Shown one piece after another: positions 40,905 through 49,779 of a DNA stretch of 64,000 bases; the first letter of the stretch is position 1, and the number at the start of each line of letters is the position of its first letter. Both the position numbers and the translations under genes were made by a program. The notes below the pieces were generated by a model that ran no database searches, was not told where the DNA came from, and was given only the letters and a program-made list of their open reading frames with translations. Where the stretch lies: positions 86,375 through 150,374 of the forward strand of contig UQRP01000002.1 of NCBI GenBank assembly GCA_900543585.1, written 5' to 3'. Source of the stretch: an uncultured Prevotella sp. GTDB taxonomy: Bacteria > Bacteroidota > Bacteroidia > Bacteroidales > Bacteroidaceae.

Positions 40905-42089
40905 CTAAGAATTTATGCTGTTGATAACGGCATCGCCGAACTCCTTCGTGCCGAGGCTCTTGCCATTGTCCATGAACCTTGCCAGGTCGGCGGTGGCTGT
41001 GCCCTGCTGGAAGAGTGTCTCTAAGGCGTCCTCGATGAGTTTGCCGGCCTCGTTCCAGCCCATGTAGTCAAGCATCATCACCGCAGAGAGAATGATACTT
41101 GACGGGTTGACGATGTTTTTGCCAGCGATGTCGGGGGCTATGCCGTGGGTAGCCTCGAAGATGGCGTGCCCGGTCTGGTAGTTGATGTTGCCACCGGGTG
41201 CGATGCCGATACCACCGACTTGCGCCGCAAGCATGTCGGAGACATAGTCGCCGTTGAGGTTCATCGTGGCGATGACGCTGTAGTTGCGTGGCTTGAGCAA
41301 TGCATTCTGGAGGAAAGCATCGCAGATGCAGTCATTGATGACGAGCCGCCCGCTGTCGAGTGCGTCTTTATATTCACGCTCGGCCAGCTCGTAGCCCCAC
41401 TTCTTAAAGCCGCCCTCCGTGAACTTCATGATATTGCCCTTGTGGACGAGGGTCACAGTCTTCAGGTCGTGGGCCAGGGCATAGTCGATGGCGGCACGAA
41501 TGAGGCGCTCGCTGCCCTCACGGCTCACCGGCTTGACACCGAAGCCGGAGGTCTCAGGGAAGCGAACCTTCGTGACGCCCATCTCATCGTGGATGAAGTT
41601 GTAGAACTTTTTAGCCTCTGCGCTGCCTGCCTCCCACTCGATGCCGGCATAGATGTCCTCGGTATTCTCGCGGAAGATGCACATGTCGACATATTCCGGG
41701 TGCTTCACCGGGCTCTCGATGCCTTTGAAGTAGCGCACCGGACGCTGGCAGACATACAAGTCAAGGCCTTGGCGAAGAGCCACGTTGAGGCTGCGGATGC
41801 CACCTCCTACCGGTGTCATCAGCGGGCCCTTGATGCCGATGAGATAGTTGCGGAAAGCATCCATGGTGGCTTCGGGGAGCCACTCTCCGGTCTGCTCGTG
41901 AGCTTTGCCACCGGCGAGAACCTCTTTCCATTCTATCTTACGCTTGCCATTGTATGCTTTCGCTACGGCTGCATTGACGACAGCCTGCATGACAGGAGTT
42001 ATCTCTGCACCCACACCATCTCCCTCGATGAAAGGAATGGTAGGATTGTCGGGGACTATCAGTTTACCGTTATGCTTCTCTATCTTCAT
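40905..42089 (-). CDS. icd: NADP-dependent isocitrate dehydrogenase
   Basis: A 394-residue enzyme converting isocitrate to 2-oxoglutarate. Conserved sites: IEGDGVGAEITP near the N-terminus, the substrate loop PVGGGIRSLNVALRQ with the regulatory-type Ser, FRENTEDIYAGIEW, and the C-terminal EATHGIAPDIAGKN. The start at MKIEKHNGKL is preferred; an in-frame ATG 17 codons upstream (42140) would overlap acn by 11 nt. It lies between acn and gltA. Confidence 0.93.
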   Translation of the reverse strand: MKIEKHNGKLIVPDNPTIPFIEGDGVGAEITPVMQAVVNAAVAKAYNGKRKIEWKEVLAGGKAHEQTGEWLPEATMDAFRNYLIGIKGPLMTPVGGGIRSLNVALRQGLDLYVCQRPVRYFKGIESPVKHPEYVDMCIFRENTEDIYAGIEWEAGSAEAKKFYNFIHDEMGVTKVRFPETSGFGVKPVSREGSERLIRAAIDYALAHDLKTVTLVHKGNIMKFTEGGFKKWGYELAEREYKDALDSGRLVINDCICDAFLQNALLKPRNYSVIATMNLNGDYVSDMLAAQVGGIGIAPGGNINYQTGHAIFEATHGIAPDIAGKNIVNPSSIILSAVMMLDYMGWNEAGKLIEDALETLFQQGTATADLARFMDNGKSLGTKEFGDAVINSINS

Positions 42090-42129
42090 GTCTATTTCTT
42101 TTTTGATGATGTCTTTATCGTTGATAGGG

Positions 42130-44436
42130 TTATTTCCCATGGTGGAGAGAGGCGTAGTTCAGAGCACTGCCAGCCTTAAACCATTCAATCTGCAAATCGT
42201 TGTAAGTATGCTGTACTTCAAAGCTTTCCGTCTCTCCATTTTTGTGCTTCAAGCTTACCTTTAACGGCCGTCCGGGAGCAAAGCTGTCAAGACCGGTGAC
42301 GGAGATTCTATCGTCTTCCTGCACTTTGTCATAGTCGGACTTGTCGATGAAGGTCAGAGCCAGCATGCCCTGCTTCTTCAGGTTGGTCTCATGGATGCGG
42401 GCGAAGCTCTTTGCCAGAACCACCTTGACGTTGAGGAATCGCGGCTCCATGGCAGCGTGCTCTCGTGAGCTGCCCTCACCATAGTTCTCCTCAGCCACGA
42501 CGATGCTGGAGATGCCGTGCGCCTTATAGTCTTTAGCAGCTGATGACACCTCTTTATAGTTGCCGTCCAACTGGTCTTTGACATGGTTGCTCTCACCGTT
42601 GAAAGCGTTGACAGCACCCATGAGCAGGTTGTCGGAGATGTTCTGCAGATGGCCACGGTAGCGGAGCCAGGGACCAGCCATGGAGATATGGTCAGTGGTG
42701 CACTTGCCCTGTGTCTTTATCAGCAGCGGCATGTCGGTGAAGTCGTGACCGTCCCAGGGTGTGAAGGGCTCCAGCTTCTGCAAGCGCTGTGAGTCGGGCT
42801 TGATGATGACCTCCACGTCAGCGTGCTTCTCTGATGGGGGGATGAAGAGCCCCTCTTCTTCGAGCTGCTCGATGTTGGTGTTTTTCTGATTGGTGCTGAC
42901 TGCGAAGCCATTGGGCGGGAAGGCGTTGCCCTGGGGCTCGTCGAGGCGGACAGCGTTGCCGTCGCGGTCGGTCAGCGTGTCTTTGGCGGGGTTGAAGTCC
43001 AGCTTGCCGGAGATAGCCATCGCTACGACCATCTCAGGAGATGCTACGAAAGCGTATGTATTCGGGTTGCCGTCAGCACGGCGGCGGAAATTCCGGTTGA
43101 AGGACGTCACGATGGTGTTCTTGCGGTTGTTATCATCGGTGTGGCGCTTCCACTGGCCGATGCAGGGCCCGCAGGCGTTGGTCATGATGACGCCACCTAT
43201 TGCTCTCAGCTTCTCCAGGATGCCGTCGCGCTCTGCCGTGTAGCGGATCATCTCCGAGCCGGGGTTGATGATGAGGTCGGCCTTGACAGGGATATTCTTT
43301 GCTATCGCTTGCTGGGCAATGGAAGCTGCACGTGCTAAATCCTGATATGAGGAGTTGGTACATGAACCGATAAGGGCCACCTCCACCTTAGTGGGAAATC
43401 CGTTCTTCTCGGCTTTCTCTGTCATCTCTGAGATAGGGGTGGCGGCATCAGGAGTGAATGGACCGTTGAGATGTGGCTCAAGCAGGGAGAGGTCGATGGT
43501 GATGACCTGGTCGTAGTATTTCTCCGGTGCAGCGTAGACCTCGTCGTCGGCCATAAGGTCGGCAACATGCGCTGCTGCCATGTCGGCGACATCCTGACGC
43601 CCTGTCTGTCGCAGATACTCCTCAGTGGCAGCGTCGAAGGGGAAGATGGAGCAGGTGGCTCCCAACTCGGCACCCATATTGCAGATGGTAGCGCGTCCGG
43701 TGGCGGAGAGGCTTTGTACGCCCTCGCCAAAATATTCCATGATGGCGTTGGTGCCACCTTTCACGGTCAGTAATCCCAAGAGTTTGAGGATGACATCTTT
43801 CGGCGAGGCCCACCCAGAGAGGTGTCCTTTGAGATGAACGCCGATGATGCGTGGCATCTTCAGCTCCCAAGGCTGTCCAGTGAGTACGTCTACGGCGTCG
43901 GCGCCACCGACACCCACGGCTACCATGCCCAGGCCACCGGCATTGGGGGTGTGCGAGTCGGTGCCCACCATCATGCTGCCGGGGAAGGCGTAGTTCTCCA
44001 AGACCACCTGGTGGATGATGCCGGCTCCAGGAGCCCAGAAGCCAATGCCATAACGCGCCGAGGCCGACTGCAAGAAGTCATATACCTCTTTATTAGTGTC
44101 CTTTGCCGTGGGCAAGTCCTTGCCAGCGCCTACATCAGCACGAATCAGGTGGTCGCAGTGGACGGTGGCCGGCACTGCAACATGGCTCTTGCCAGCATTC
44201 ATAAACTGGAGGATAGCCATCTGAGCCGTCGCATCTTGCATGGCAACGCGGTCAGGGCGGAAGTTGACATAAGACTCTCCCCGTAGGAAGGGACCTTTGT
44301 CTCCACTATTATAAAGATGTGCAAACAACACCTTCTCCGCATACGTCAGAGGACGGCCTACAAGGGACCGGGATGCCCTGACTGCTGAAGGATAAGACGT
44401 GTAAAAATGCCGAAGCATGTCGATATCCAATGTCAT
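42130..44436 (-). CDS. acn: aconitate hydratase
   Basis: A 768-residue [4Fe-4S] enzyme isomerising citrate to isocitrate. Start MTLDIDMLRHFY. Cluster-binding Cys residues are in IGSCTNSSYQDL (about residue 385) and TNACGPCIGQWKR (about 450-460). The swivel domain carries GEGSSREHAAMEPR. The length and motifs match the mitochondrial-type aconitase. A minus-strand -7 box TACATTTG (44472 to 44465) precedes it. It heads acn-icd-gltA, so the whole citrate-to-2-oxoglutarate branch is co-expressed, presumably to make glutamate. Confidence 0.94.
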   Translation of the reverse strand: MTLDIDMLRHFYTSYPSAVRASRSLVGRPLTYAEKVLFAHLYNSGDKGPFLRGESYVNFRPDRVAMQDATAQMAILQFMNAGKSHVAVPATVHCDHLIRADVGAGKDLPTAKDTNKEVYDFLQSASARYGIGFWAPGAGIIHQVVLENYAFPGSMMVGTDSHTPNAGGLGMVAVGVGGADAVDVLTGQPWELKMPRIIGVHLKGHLSGWASPKDVILKLLGLLTVKGGTNAIMEYFGEGVQSLSATGRATICNMGAELGATCSIFPFDAATEEYLRQTGRQDVADMAAAHVADLMADDEVYAAPEKYYDQVITIDLSLLEPHLNGPFTPDAATPISEMTEKAEKNGFPTKVEVALIGSCTNSSYQDLARAASIAQQAIAKNIPVKADLIINPGSEMIRYTAERDGILEKLRAIGGVIMTNACGPCIGQWKRHTDDNNRKNTIVTSFNRNFRRRADGNPNTYAFVASPEMVVAMAISGKLDFNPAKDTLTDRDGNAVRLDEPQGNAFPPNGFAVSTNQKNTNIEQLEEEGLFIPPSEKHADVEVIIKPDSQRLQKLEPFTPWDGHDFTDMPLLIKTQGKCTTDHISMAGPWLRYRGHLQNISDNLLMGAVNAFNGESNHVKDQLDGNYKEVSSAAKDYKAHGISSIVVAEENYGEGSSREHAAMEPRFLNVKVVLAKSFARIHETNLKKQGMLALTFIDKSDYDKVQEDDRISVTGLDSFAPGRPLKVSLKHKNGETESFEVQHTYNDLQIEWFKAGSALNYASLHHGK

Positions 44437-44611
44437 ACAATCAATATTATTACAATTACAAGTGCAAATGTAGCAATTTATTTTCAAATAGTATGCGAAA
44501 AGTAGTATTTTTATTACAATCCGGTGCAAAATATATGTTTTATTTGCTTTTTATGCAGTCGTGACCGCGCAAATTGTAATAGTTATTAATTATTAAATAA
44601 CGTTTTATTAT

Positions 44612-44642
44612 TTTGCCCGCAAACTAAATAACCCTAATTTTG
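44612..44642 (+). promoter_or_regulatory. promoter of the polysaccharide export operon
   Basis: TTTG (44612-44615) and TAATTTTG (44635-44642) are separated by 19 bp, 24 nt before the ATG at 44667. Confidence 0.75.
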
Positions 44643-44666
44643 CACTATAATATTCATTCTCAAGTT

Positions 44667-45476
44667 ATGTTCAAACGTAGCCTATTACTATTAGGTATAA
44701 CATCATGCCTGGTTTTGCTGCTCAATGGCTGCGGCAGCACGAATAGTGTGTCTTATTTTCAAGACATACACTATAATGACTCCATGCTGCTGGCAAAGCC
44801 GCGTGTCATCACCTTCCAGCCGGGAGACAAGGTCTCTATTGTTGTGAACAGCAAAGATCCTAAGCTTGCGGACCTTTTCAATTTGCCCACTATCTCCTAT
44901 CGTGTGGGACAGGGTAGCTCAACGCTTTCTTCTTACAACTCGCAGGTATCTCTTTACACTGTTGACAGTAATGGTGACATCGACTTTCCTGTAGTTGGTA
45001 AAATCCATATCGGTGGCGAGACACGTGAGCAAACTGCTGAATTGATTAAGGGAATCCTCATCGGTAAGGACTTGCTCAAGGATCCTGTCGTCACCGTAGA
45101 GTTTGGCAACCTCTATTTCTCTGTCCTCGGAGAGGTGGCTAAGCCTGGACAATATACCATTGACCGTGACCAGGTGACAATCCTTGACGCTATCAGTAAA
45201 GCCGGCGACCTCACCATCTATGGTATCCGCGACAGTATCAAGGTGCTTCGGCAGGTCGACGGTATGCAGAAGACTTATAAGGTGAACCTTAGGTCATGGA
45301 AAGACTTATCCTCTTCACCGGCATACTATGTCAAGCAGAACGACGTCATCTATGTCACACCGAACGAGACAAAGGCGCGCCAGTCTACCGTCAATGGTAA
45401 CACCATCCGGTCTACATCGTTCTGGATTTCTATCGCATCTCTTATTACATCTATAGCCGTACTTATCAAAAATTAA
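44667..45476 (+). CDS. Wza-like polysaccharide export lipoprotein
   Basis: A 269-residue outer-membrane export protein. The start at MFKRSLLLLG gives a lipoprotein signal with lipobox LLNGC (Cys near residue 22). A Poly_export domain (about 45-150, with FQPGDKVSIVV) and a SLBB domain (about 150-235, with VLGEVAKPGQYTIDRD) follow. A hydrophobic C-terminal segment (about 247-267) could be the outer-membrane helix. It starts the operon with the Wzc-like kinase 9 nt downstream and would form the outer channel for capsule or exopolysaccharide. Confidence 0.93.
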   Translation: MFKRSLLLLGITSCLVLLLNGCGSTNSVSYFQDIHYNDSMLLAKPRVITFQPGDKVSIVVNSKDPKLADLFNLPTISYRVGQGSSTLSSYNSQVSLYTVDSNGDIDFPVVGKIHIGGETREQTAELIKGILIGKDLLKDPVVTVEFGNLYFSVLGEVAKPGQYTIDRDQVTILDAISKAGDLTIYGIRDSIKVLRQVDGMQKTYKVNLRSWKDLSSSPAYYVKQNDVIYVTPNETKARQSTVNGNTIRSTSFWISIASLITSIAVLIKN

Positions 45477-45485
45477 TTAGCGCTG

Positions 45486-47939
45486 ATGGAAGAAATAGAA
45501 AACGCAAACCAGCAGGAGGAAACATCGTTCAGCTTCCGCGAACTTATCGGTATCTGCATCGATAACTGGAAATGGATAGTAGCATCCGTTATCGTGTGCT
45601 TGGGGTTGGGTGTCTACTACCTTCTCCGTACGCCTAAGCAGTATAGCCGCTCGGCTGTCATCCTCATCAAGGACGACACCAACAGCCGTGGGCTCAGCTC
45701 TGATGTGTCTTCCATCTTTCAAAGTATGGGAGCTGGCTACGGCCAGACCAATGTCAACAATGAGTTGGCTGCCATCCAGTCACCGGCTACGGTCATGGAG
45801 ACGGTCAAGCGCTTGGGATTGGATATGATGTATTTTGTACCCGGAACTTTCCACGATATCGAACTTTACGGTAAGACGCTGCCTATCAATGTGCGTTTCC
45901 TCGGTTTGGAAGAGGAAGAGACGGCAGGCGTGGTCGTAGACTTAGATGCCAACGGTTCCTATACCTTGTCGAAGTTTAAGCGTGGCGGTACCGAAGACAG
46001 AGAGGTGGACAATGATGACGATGTCGTTAAGGGACGTCTGAATCAGATTGTCAATACACCTATCGGAAAGATTATTGTGACGCCTACTCAGTACTTTGGC
46101 TCTTTCATTGGTGAGAGCACCAAACCTATCTCTGTTTTCAAGACCACAACTTATAATATGACGACAGCCGTTCAGGCTGGTCTCTCTGTGGCCCTTGACA
46201 ACAAGCAGGCTTCAATTATCAATATCGGTTATACTGACCGCATCCCTGACAGGGCTGTGGACATCATCAATACCCTTATTGCCGTCTATAAAGAGTCTTG
46301 GCTGAAGGATAAGAACCAGGTGGCTGTCGCTACGGGCAAGTTCATCAATAAGCGTTTGGGTGAGATAGAGCAGATTCTTGGTGGTTTCGATGCCAACATC
46401 TCTTCCTATAAGAGCACACACCTTATTCCTGACGAGCAGTCTACGGCAGAACTCTATCTGCAGCAGGCTCGTGACAACAGCAAGGAGTTGCTCGACTTGA
46501 ACACGCAACGGGCTATGGCGGAGTATATCCGTTCTATGCTTGTCCGCGACGTCCATTCCCGTCAGTTGCTGCCCGCCAACTCCGGTATTGGCAACACTGG
46601 TATAGAATCGCAGATCTCCAGCTACAACACCCTGCTCATGGAGCGTAATTCTTTGGCTGCTAACTCCTCAACCAAGAACCCGCTCGTGGAAGACTACGAC
46701 CAGCAGCTGTCGGCCATGCGCAAAGCTATTGTGCAGAGCCTGAACAATCTTGTTGCTGGTATCGACACGCAGGTGGGACATGCGCAGGCTACAGAGAACA
46801 ATACCAACAGTCGTATTGCTTCAGTGCCGAGCCAGGCTGAATATCTGCAGAGCGTAGGACGTAAGCAGAAGGTGACAGAGCAACTCTACCTCTTCCTCTT
46901 GCAGAAGCGTGAGGAGAATGAGCTCTCCATGGCTTTCACAGCTTATAACGTGCGTCTTATCTCGCCTCCTTTCGGATCGATGATTCCGGTGTCTCCTAAG
47001 GGTAAGATGGTGCTTCTCATAGCGTTGTTCATGGGTCTGGCTATTCCTATCGGAATCCTCTTTATCCGTGAAAGCTCCAACACGAAGCTCCGTGGACGTA
47101 AGGATCTGGAGAATATCACCATACCGTTCATTGGTGAGATTCCTCTTGCTGGGGGTAAGCGCAAGTTCCCATGGCAGAAGCAAGAAAATTTGCCGCATGA
47201 CAAGATCGTTGTTGCAGAAGGTCAGCATGATGTCGTCAATGAGGCTTTCCGTGTGCTCCGTACAAAGCTGGAGTTTGTGGTACCGCCCTCGCACGACAGC
47301 AATGTCATTCTGCTTACCTCTTTCAATGTGAACAGTGGTAAGTCGTTCTTGACATCAAACATCGCCATGTCGTTGGCCATCAAGCAGAAACGTGTCCTTA
47401 TCATCGACTGTGACCTTCGTAAGGGTGCTACTTCCACACTCGTGGGGTCGCCGAGCATGGGTATCTCTTATTACCTCTCCGGCAAGCTGAATGATGCCAG
47501 CAAGATACTCTATAAGTATAATGGCATGGACAACTTCTGTGTGTTGCCTATCGGTGTCATGGCACCTAACCCGGCAGAGCTGTTGGGCAATGGCAGATTG
47601 AAGACATTGATTGACGAGTTGCGCCCGCAGTTCGATTACATCTTCCTCGACTGTCCGCCTATTGAGGTGGTGGCCGATACGGAGATTGTCTCTGCTTACG
47701 CTGACCATACTATCTTCATTGTACGTGCAGGTCTTTTCGAGCGTAATATGCTGCCGCAGTTGCAGGAGCTCTATGATAAGCACAAGTACAAGAATATGAA
47801 TCTTGTCCTCAATGGTACCGACAATATCAGTCGGGCTCATCGTTATGGTTACGGATATGGCTATGGTTATGGTTACGGCTATGGTTATGGCTATGGTTAC
47901 GGCAATGATGCCTCAGGCGGTTCGTCGAAAAAGAAATAG
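45486..47939 (+). CDS. Wzc-like polysaccharide copolymerase / tyrosine autokinase
   Basis: An 817-residue inner-membrane protein: Wzz domain (about 10-120), membrane segments near 30-50 and 505-525, a coiled periplasmic part, and a cytoplasmic BY-kinase domain (about 575-785). Kinase motifs are Walker A LTSFNVNSGKS, Walker A' LIIDCDLRKG and Walker B YIFLDCPP. The C-terminus, the site of regulatory Tyr phosphorylation in this family, is ten tandem Tyr-Gly dipeptides ending in NDASGGSSKKK, encoded by a hexanucleotide repeat (47844-47903). It acts with the Wza-like protein to control chain length and export. Confidence 0.93.
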   Translation: MEEIENANQQEETSFSFRELIGICIDNWKWIVASVIVCLGLGVYYLLRTPKQYSRSAVILIKDDTNSRGLSSDVSSIFQSMGAGYGQTNVNNELAAIQSPATVMETVKRLGLDMMYFVPGTFHDIELYGKTLPINVRFLGLEEEETAGVVVDLDANGSYTLSKFKRGGTEDREVDNDDDVVKGRLNQIVNTPIGKIIVTPTQYFGSFIGESTKPISVFKTTTYNMTTAVQAGLSVALDNKQASIINIGYTDRIPDRAVDIINTLIAVYKESWLKDKNQVAVATGKFINKRLGEIEQILGGFDANISSYKSTHLIPDEQSTAELYLQQARDNSKELLDLNTQRAMAEYIRSMLVRDVHSRQLLPANSGIGNTGIESQISSYNTLLMERNSLAANSSTKNPLVEDYDQQLSAMRKAIVQSLNNLVAGIDTQVGHAQATENNTNSRIASVPSQAEYLQSVGRKQKVTEQLYLFLLQKREENELSMAFTAYNVRLISPPFGSMIPVSPKGKMVLLIALFMGLAIPIGILFIRESSNTKLRGRKDLENITIPFIGEIPLAGGKRKFPWQKQENLPHDKIVVAEGQHDVVNEAFRVLRTKLEFVVPPSHDSNVILLTSFNVNSGKSFLTSNIAMSLAIKQKRVLIIDCDLRKGATSTLVGSPSMGISYYLSGKLNDASKILYKYNGMDNFCVLPIGVMAPNPAELLGNGRLKTLIDELRPQFDYIFLDCPPIEVVADTEIVSAYADHTIFIVRAGLFERNMLPQLQELYDKHKYKNMNLVLNGTDNISRAHRYGYGYGYGYGYGYGYGYGYGNDASGGSSKKK
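47844..47903 (+). repeat. hexanucleotide tandem repeat coding for (Tyr-Gly)10
   Basis: Ten copies of TAYGGN in frame within the Wzc-like gene. Codon choice varies (TAT/TAC, GGT/GGC/GGA), but every unit keeps Tyr-Gly. Confidence 0.9.
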
Positions 47940-47959
47940 TACTTTGTTGTTATAAATAG

Positions 47960-47993
47960 AAAAGGGGATGGGCGTAATGCTCATCCCCTTTTT
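47960..47993. terminator. bidirectional terminator between the wzc-like and kdsC genes
   Basis: AAAAGGGGATG and CATCCCCTTTT form a long stem with flanking A- and T-runs between convergent genes. Confidence 0.85.
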
Positions 47994-47998
47994 CATGG

Positions 47999-48514
47999 CT
48001 ACCAGCCGAAGGCCTCTGCAGAATTCAGCCAGCAATTGTGGGCTTTAAGAACTTGCTCCAAGACGTCTCTGGCACAGCCATAGCCTCCGTTGTATGGAGA
48101 AATATAGCGTGAGATGGATTTTATCTCCTGGCACGCGTCAGCAGGACAACAGGGGCACCCTACCTTTTTCATGATCTCATAGTCCGGGATGTCATCGCCG
48201 ACATAGATAATCTCCTCATCGTTCAGTCCGTATTTTTCAAGGAACTTCTCATAGGTCTGGATTTTCACAGCACATTTCATGAAGATGTCTTTCATTCCGA
48301 GATACTCATAGCGCTTGCGAATCACCTCAGAGTTGCCTCCTGTCATGATGGCCAAGTGCAGCCCCATTTTTACGGCATGCTGAATGGCATAGCCGTCTTT
48401 GATATTCAGCGTCCTCAGCGGCATACCGTTACTGTCCATCGGAACGGTATTGGCCGATAGCACGCCATCGACATCGAAGATGACGGCTTTTATCTTTGTC
48501 AAATCGTAATTCAT
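47999..48514 (-). CDS. kdsC: 3-deoxy-D-manno-octulosonate 8-phosphate phosphatase
   Basis: A 171-residue HAD phosphatase without a cap domain, acting in Kdo synthesis for lipopolysaccharide. Motif I is FDVDGVLS near residue 13, motif II is in IMTGGNS, motif III Lys precedes YEKFLEKYG, and motif IV is VGDDIPDYEIM. The length and absence of a cap fit KdsC (tetramer). The start at MNYDLTKIK is chosen because the upstream extension crosses the divergent promoter region. A minus-strand -7 box TATCTTTG lies at 48546 to 48539. Confidence 0.88.
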   Translation of the reverse strand: MNYDLTKIKAVIFDVDGVLSANTVPMDSNGMPLRTLNIKDGYAIQHAVKMGLHLAIMTGGNSEVIRKRYEYLGMKDIFMKCAVKIQTYEKFLEKYGLNDEEIIYVGDDIPDYEIMKKVGCPCCPADACQEIKSISRYISPYNGGYGCARDVLEQVLKAHNCWLNSAEAFGW

Positions 48515-48589
48515 CGTGTATTCTGTTATTATTGATGACAAAGATAATAAAAATTCAACATACTTCCCCTGTGATAGCAAATTTTTTAC

Positions 48590-48597
48590 TATCTTTG
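48590..48597 (+). promoter_or_regulatory. -7 box TATCTTTG, 4 nt before a GTG start
   Basis: TATCTTTG is followed by CCTC and then the GTG at 48602. If functional, transcription would start at or next to the start codon (leaderless). Confidence 0.5.
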
Positions 48598-48601
48598 CCT
48601 C

Positions 48602-49579
48602 GTGAGCAATTTTAGCGTACAACTTTTCACACGTGGGAGTACGCTGCCCGACATGTCGTCGGCCGACTTCTTCCATTCTCCGGAATTGTTTCATATCATA
48701 GAGAACACTCCCGGACAACGACCTGTTATGGCTGTAGCTAAGGATGAATCCGGACGGGTTGTTGGTCATCTGTTAGCCTTTGTCCGCTATCGGAGCACGC
48801 TGTTCCCTCCTTTTCTCTATTCGCAGGCGCGAATCTATGGTGAGGGGGAGTATGCTGACGATGTGGACAGCGAGGAAGTCTTTGGATGTATTCTCCATGA
48901 GCTGACCGTGAAGTTGCGCCGTAAGCTTTGCTTTGTCATAGAGTTCAGCGATATCTCTAAGAAGATGTTCGGCTACCGCTTCTTCAGGTCGGAAGGCTAC
49001 TATCCTATCAACTGGCAGGAGGTTCACAACTCTCTCCACTCTATGCCTCCGGAAGAGCGGTTGTCGCAGAAGATGAGGGACCGTATCAGCCATGCTTATA
49101 ATGCGGGGGTAGAGACACGTGAGGCCGTTACCGGCGAGGAGGTCCACAGCTTCTATCGGCTGTTGCATGGCTTCTATCGGTTCAAGTTGCGTCGCTTCAT
49201 TCCGCCTGAGGAGCATATCCGTCAGATTTTTGACAGCGACAACGGCCGCATCTTTATTACCACCTACAAAGGAAAGGTCATCGGTGGCTGCGTCTGTGTT
49301 TTCAGCGAGGGCAATGCTTTTCTCTGGTATCTTGCGTCAAGGCGTAAGCGCTACGTGTTGTTGCACCCTAACACGATGACGGTATGGGAGGCTATCAACT
49401 GGTCGTGGAAGCACAACTACGCACATTTCTTCTTCCTCGACGTGGGACTGCCCTTCTCTAAGAATCTCTTCCGTGAGTTCATCCTCTCCTTTGGTGGCAA
49501 GCCTGTTGGCAAATACCGCTGGTTCCGATTCAGTGTGAAGTGGCTGAACCGCCTGTTGGGATTCCTGTATAGAGAATAA
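48602..49579 (+). CDS. GNAT/FemAB-like acyltransferase family protein
   Basis: A 325-residue cytoplasmic protein. The C-terminal half (about 165-290) has a GNAT-like acetyl-CoA fold (ITTYKGKVIGGCVCVFSEGNAFLWYLASRRK, then HPNTMTVWEAINWSWKHNY). The N-terminal half resembles the paired domain of FemAB-like proteins (FFHSPELF near residue 23). The family is common in Bacteroidota beside polysaccharide genes; the substrate is unknown. The GTG start at 48602 keeps the conserved-looking N-terminus; an ATG at 48653 is the alternative if transcription starts downstream of the GTG. Confidence 0.75.
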   Translation: MSNFSVQLFTRGSTLPDMSSADFFHSPELFHIIENTPGQRPVMAVAKDESGRVVGHLLAFVRYRSTLFPPFLYSQARIYGEGEYADDVDSEEVFGCILHELTVKLRRKLCFVIEFSDISKKMFGYRFFRSEGYYPINWQEVHNSLHSMPPEERLSQKMRDRISHAYNAGVETREAVTGEEVHSFYRLLHGFYRFKLRRFIPPEEHIRQIFDSDNGRIFITTYKGKVIGGCVCVFSEGNAFLWYLASRRKRYVLLHPNTMTVWEAINWSWKHNYAHFFFLDVGLPFSKNLFREFILSFGGKPVGKYRWFRFSVKWLNRLLGFLYRE

Positions 49580-49779
49580 TCCTACAAACGAGACGCTGAC
49601 GGTCCGACCCCGCTTAGCAATCAAAAGATTGCATTGACATTCTTCTGCTGTATCGTTTTGCGTGTGAGGTCGATGATCTGTACCACCGACAGATTTGTGA
49701 TCTTCTTAATGATGGTAACCAACTTTTGTGTACTATTAAACTTATTTAAACTAATAATATCAGTTATAGCCAAATTCCT

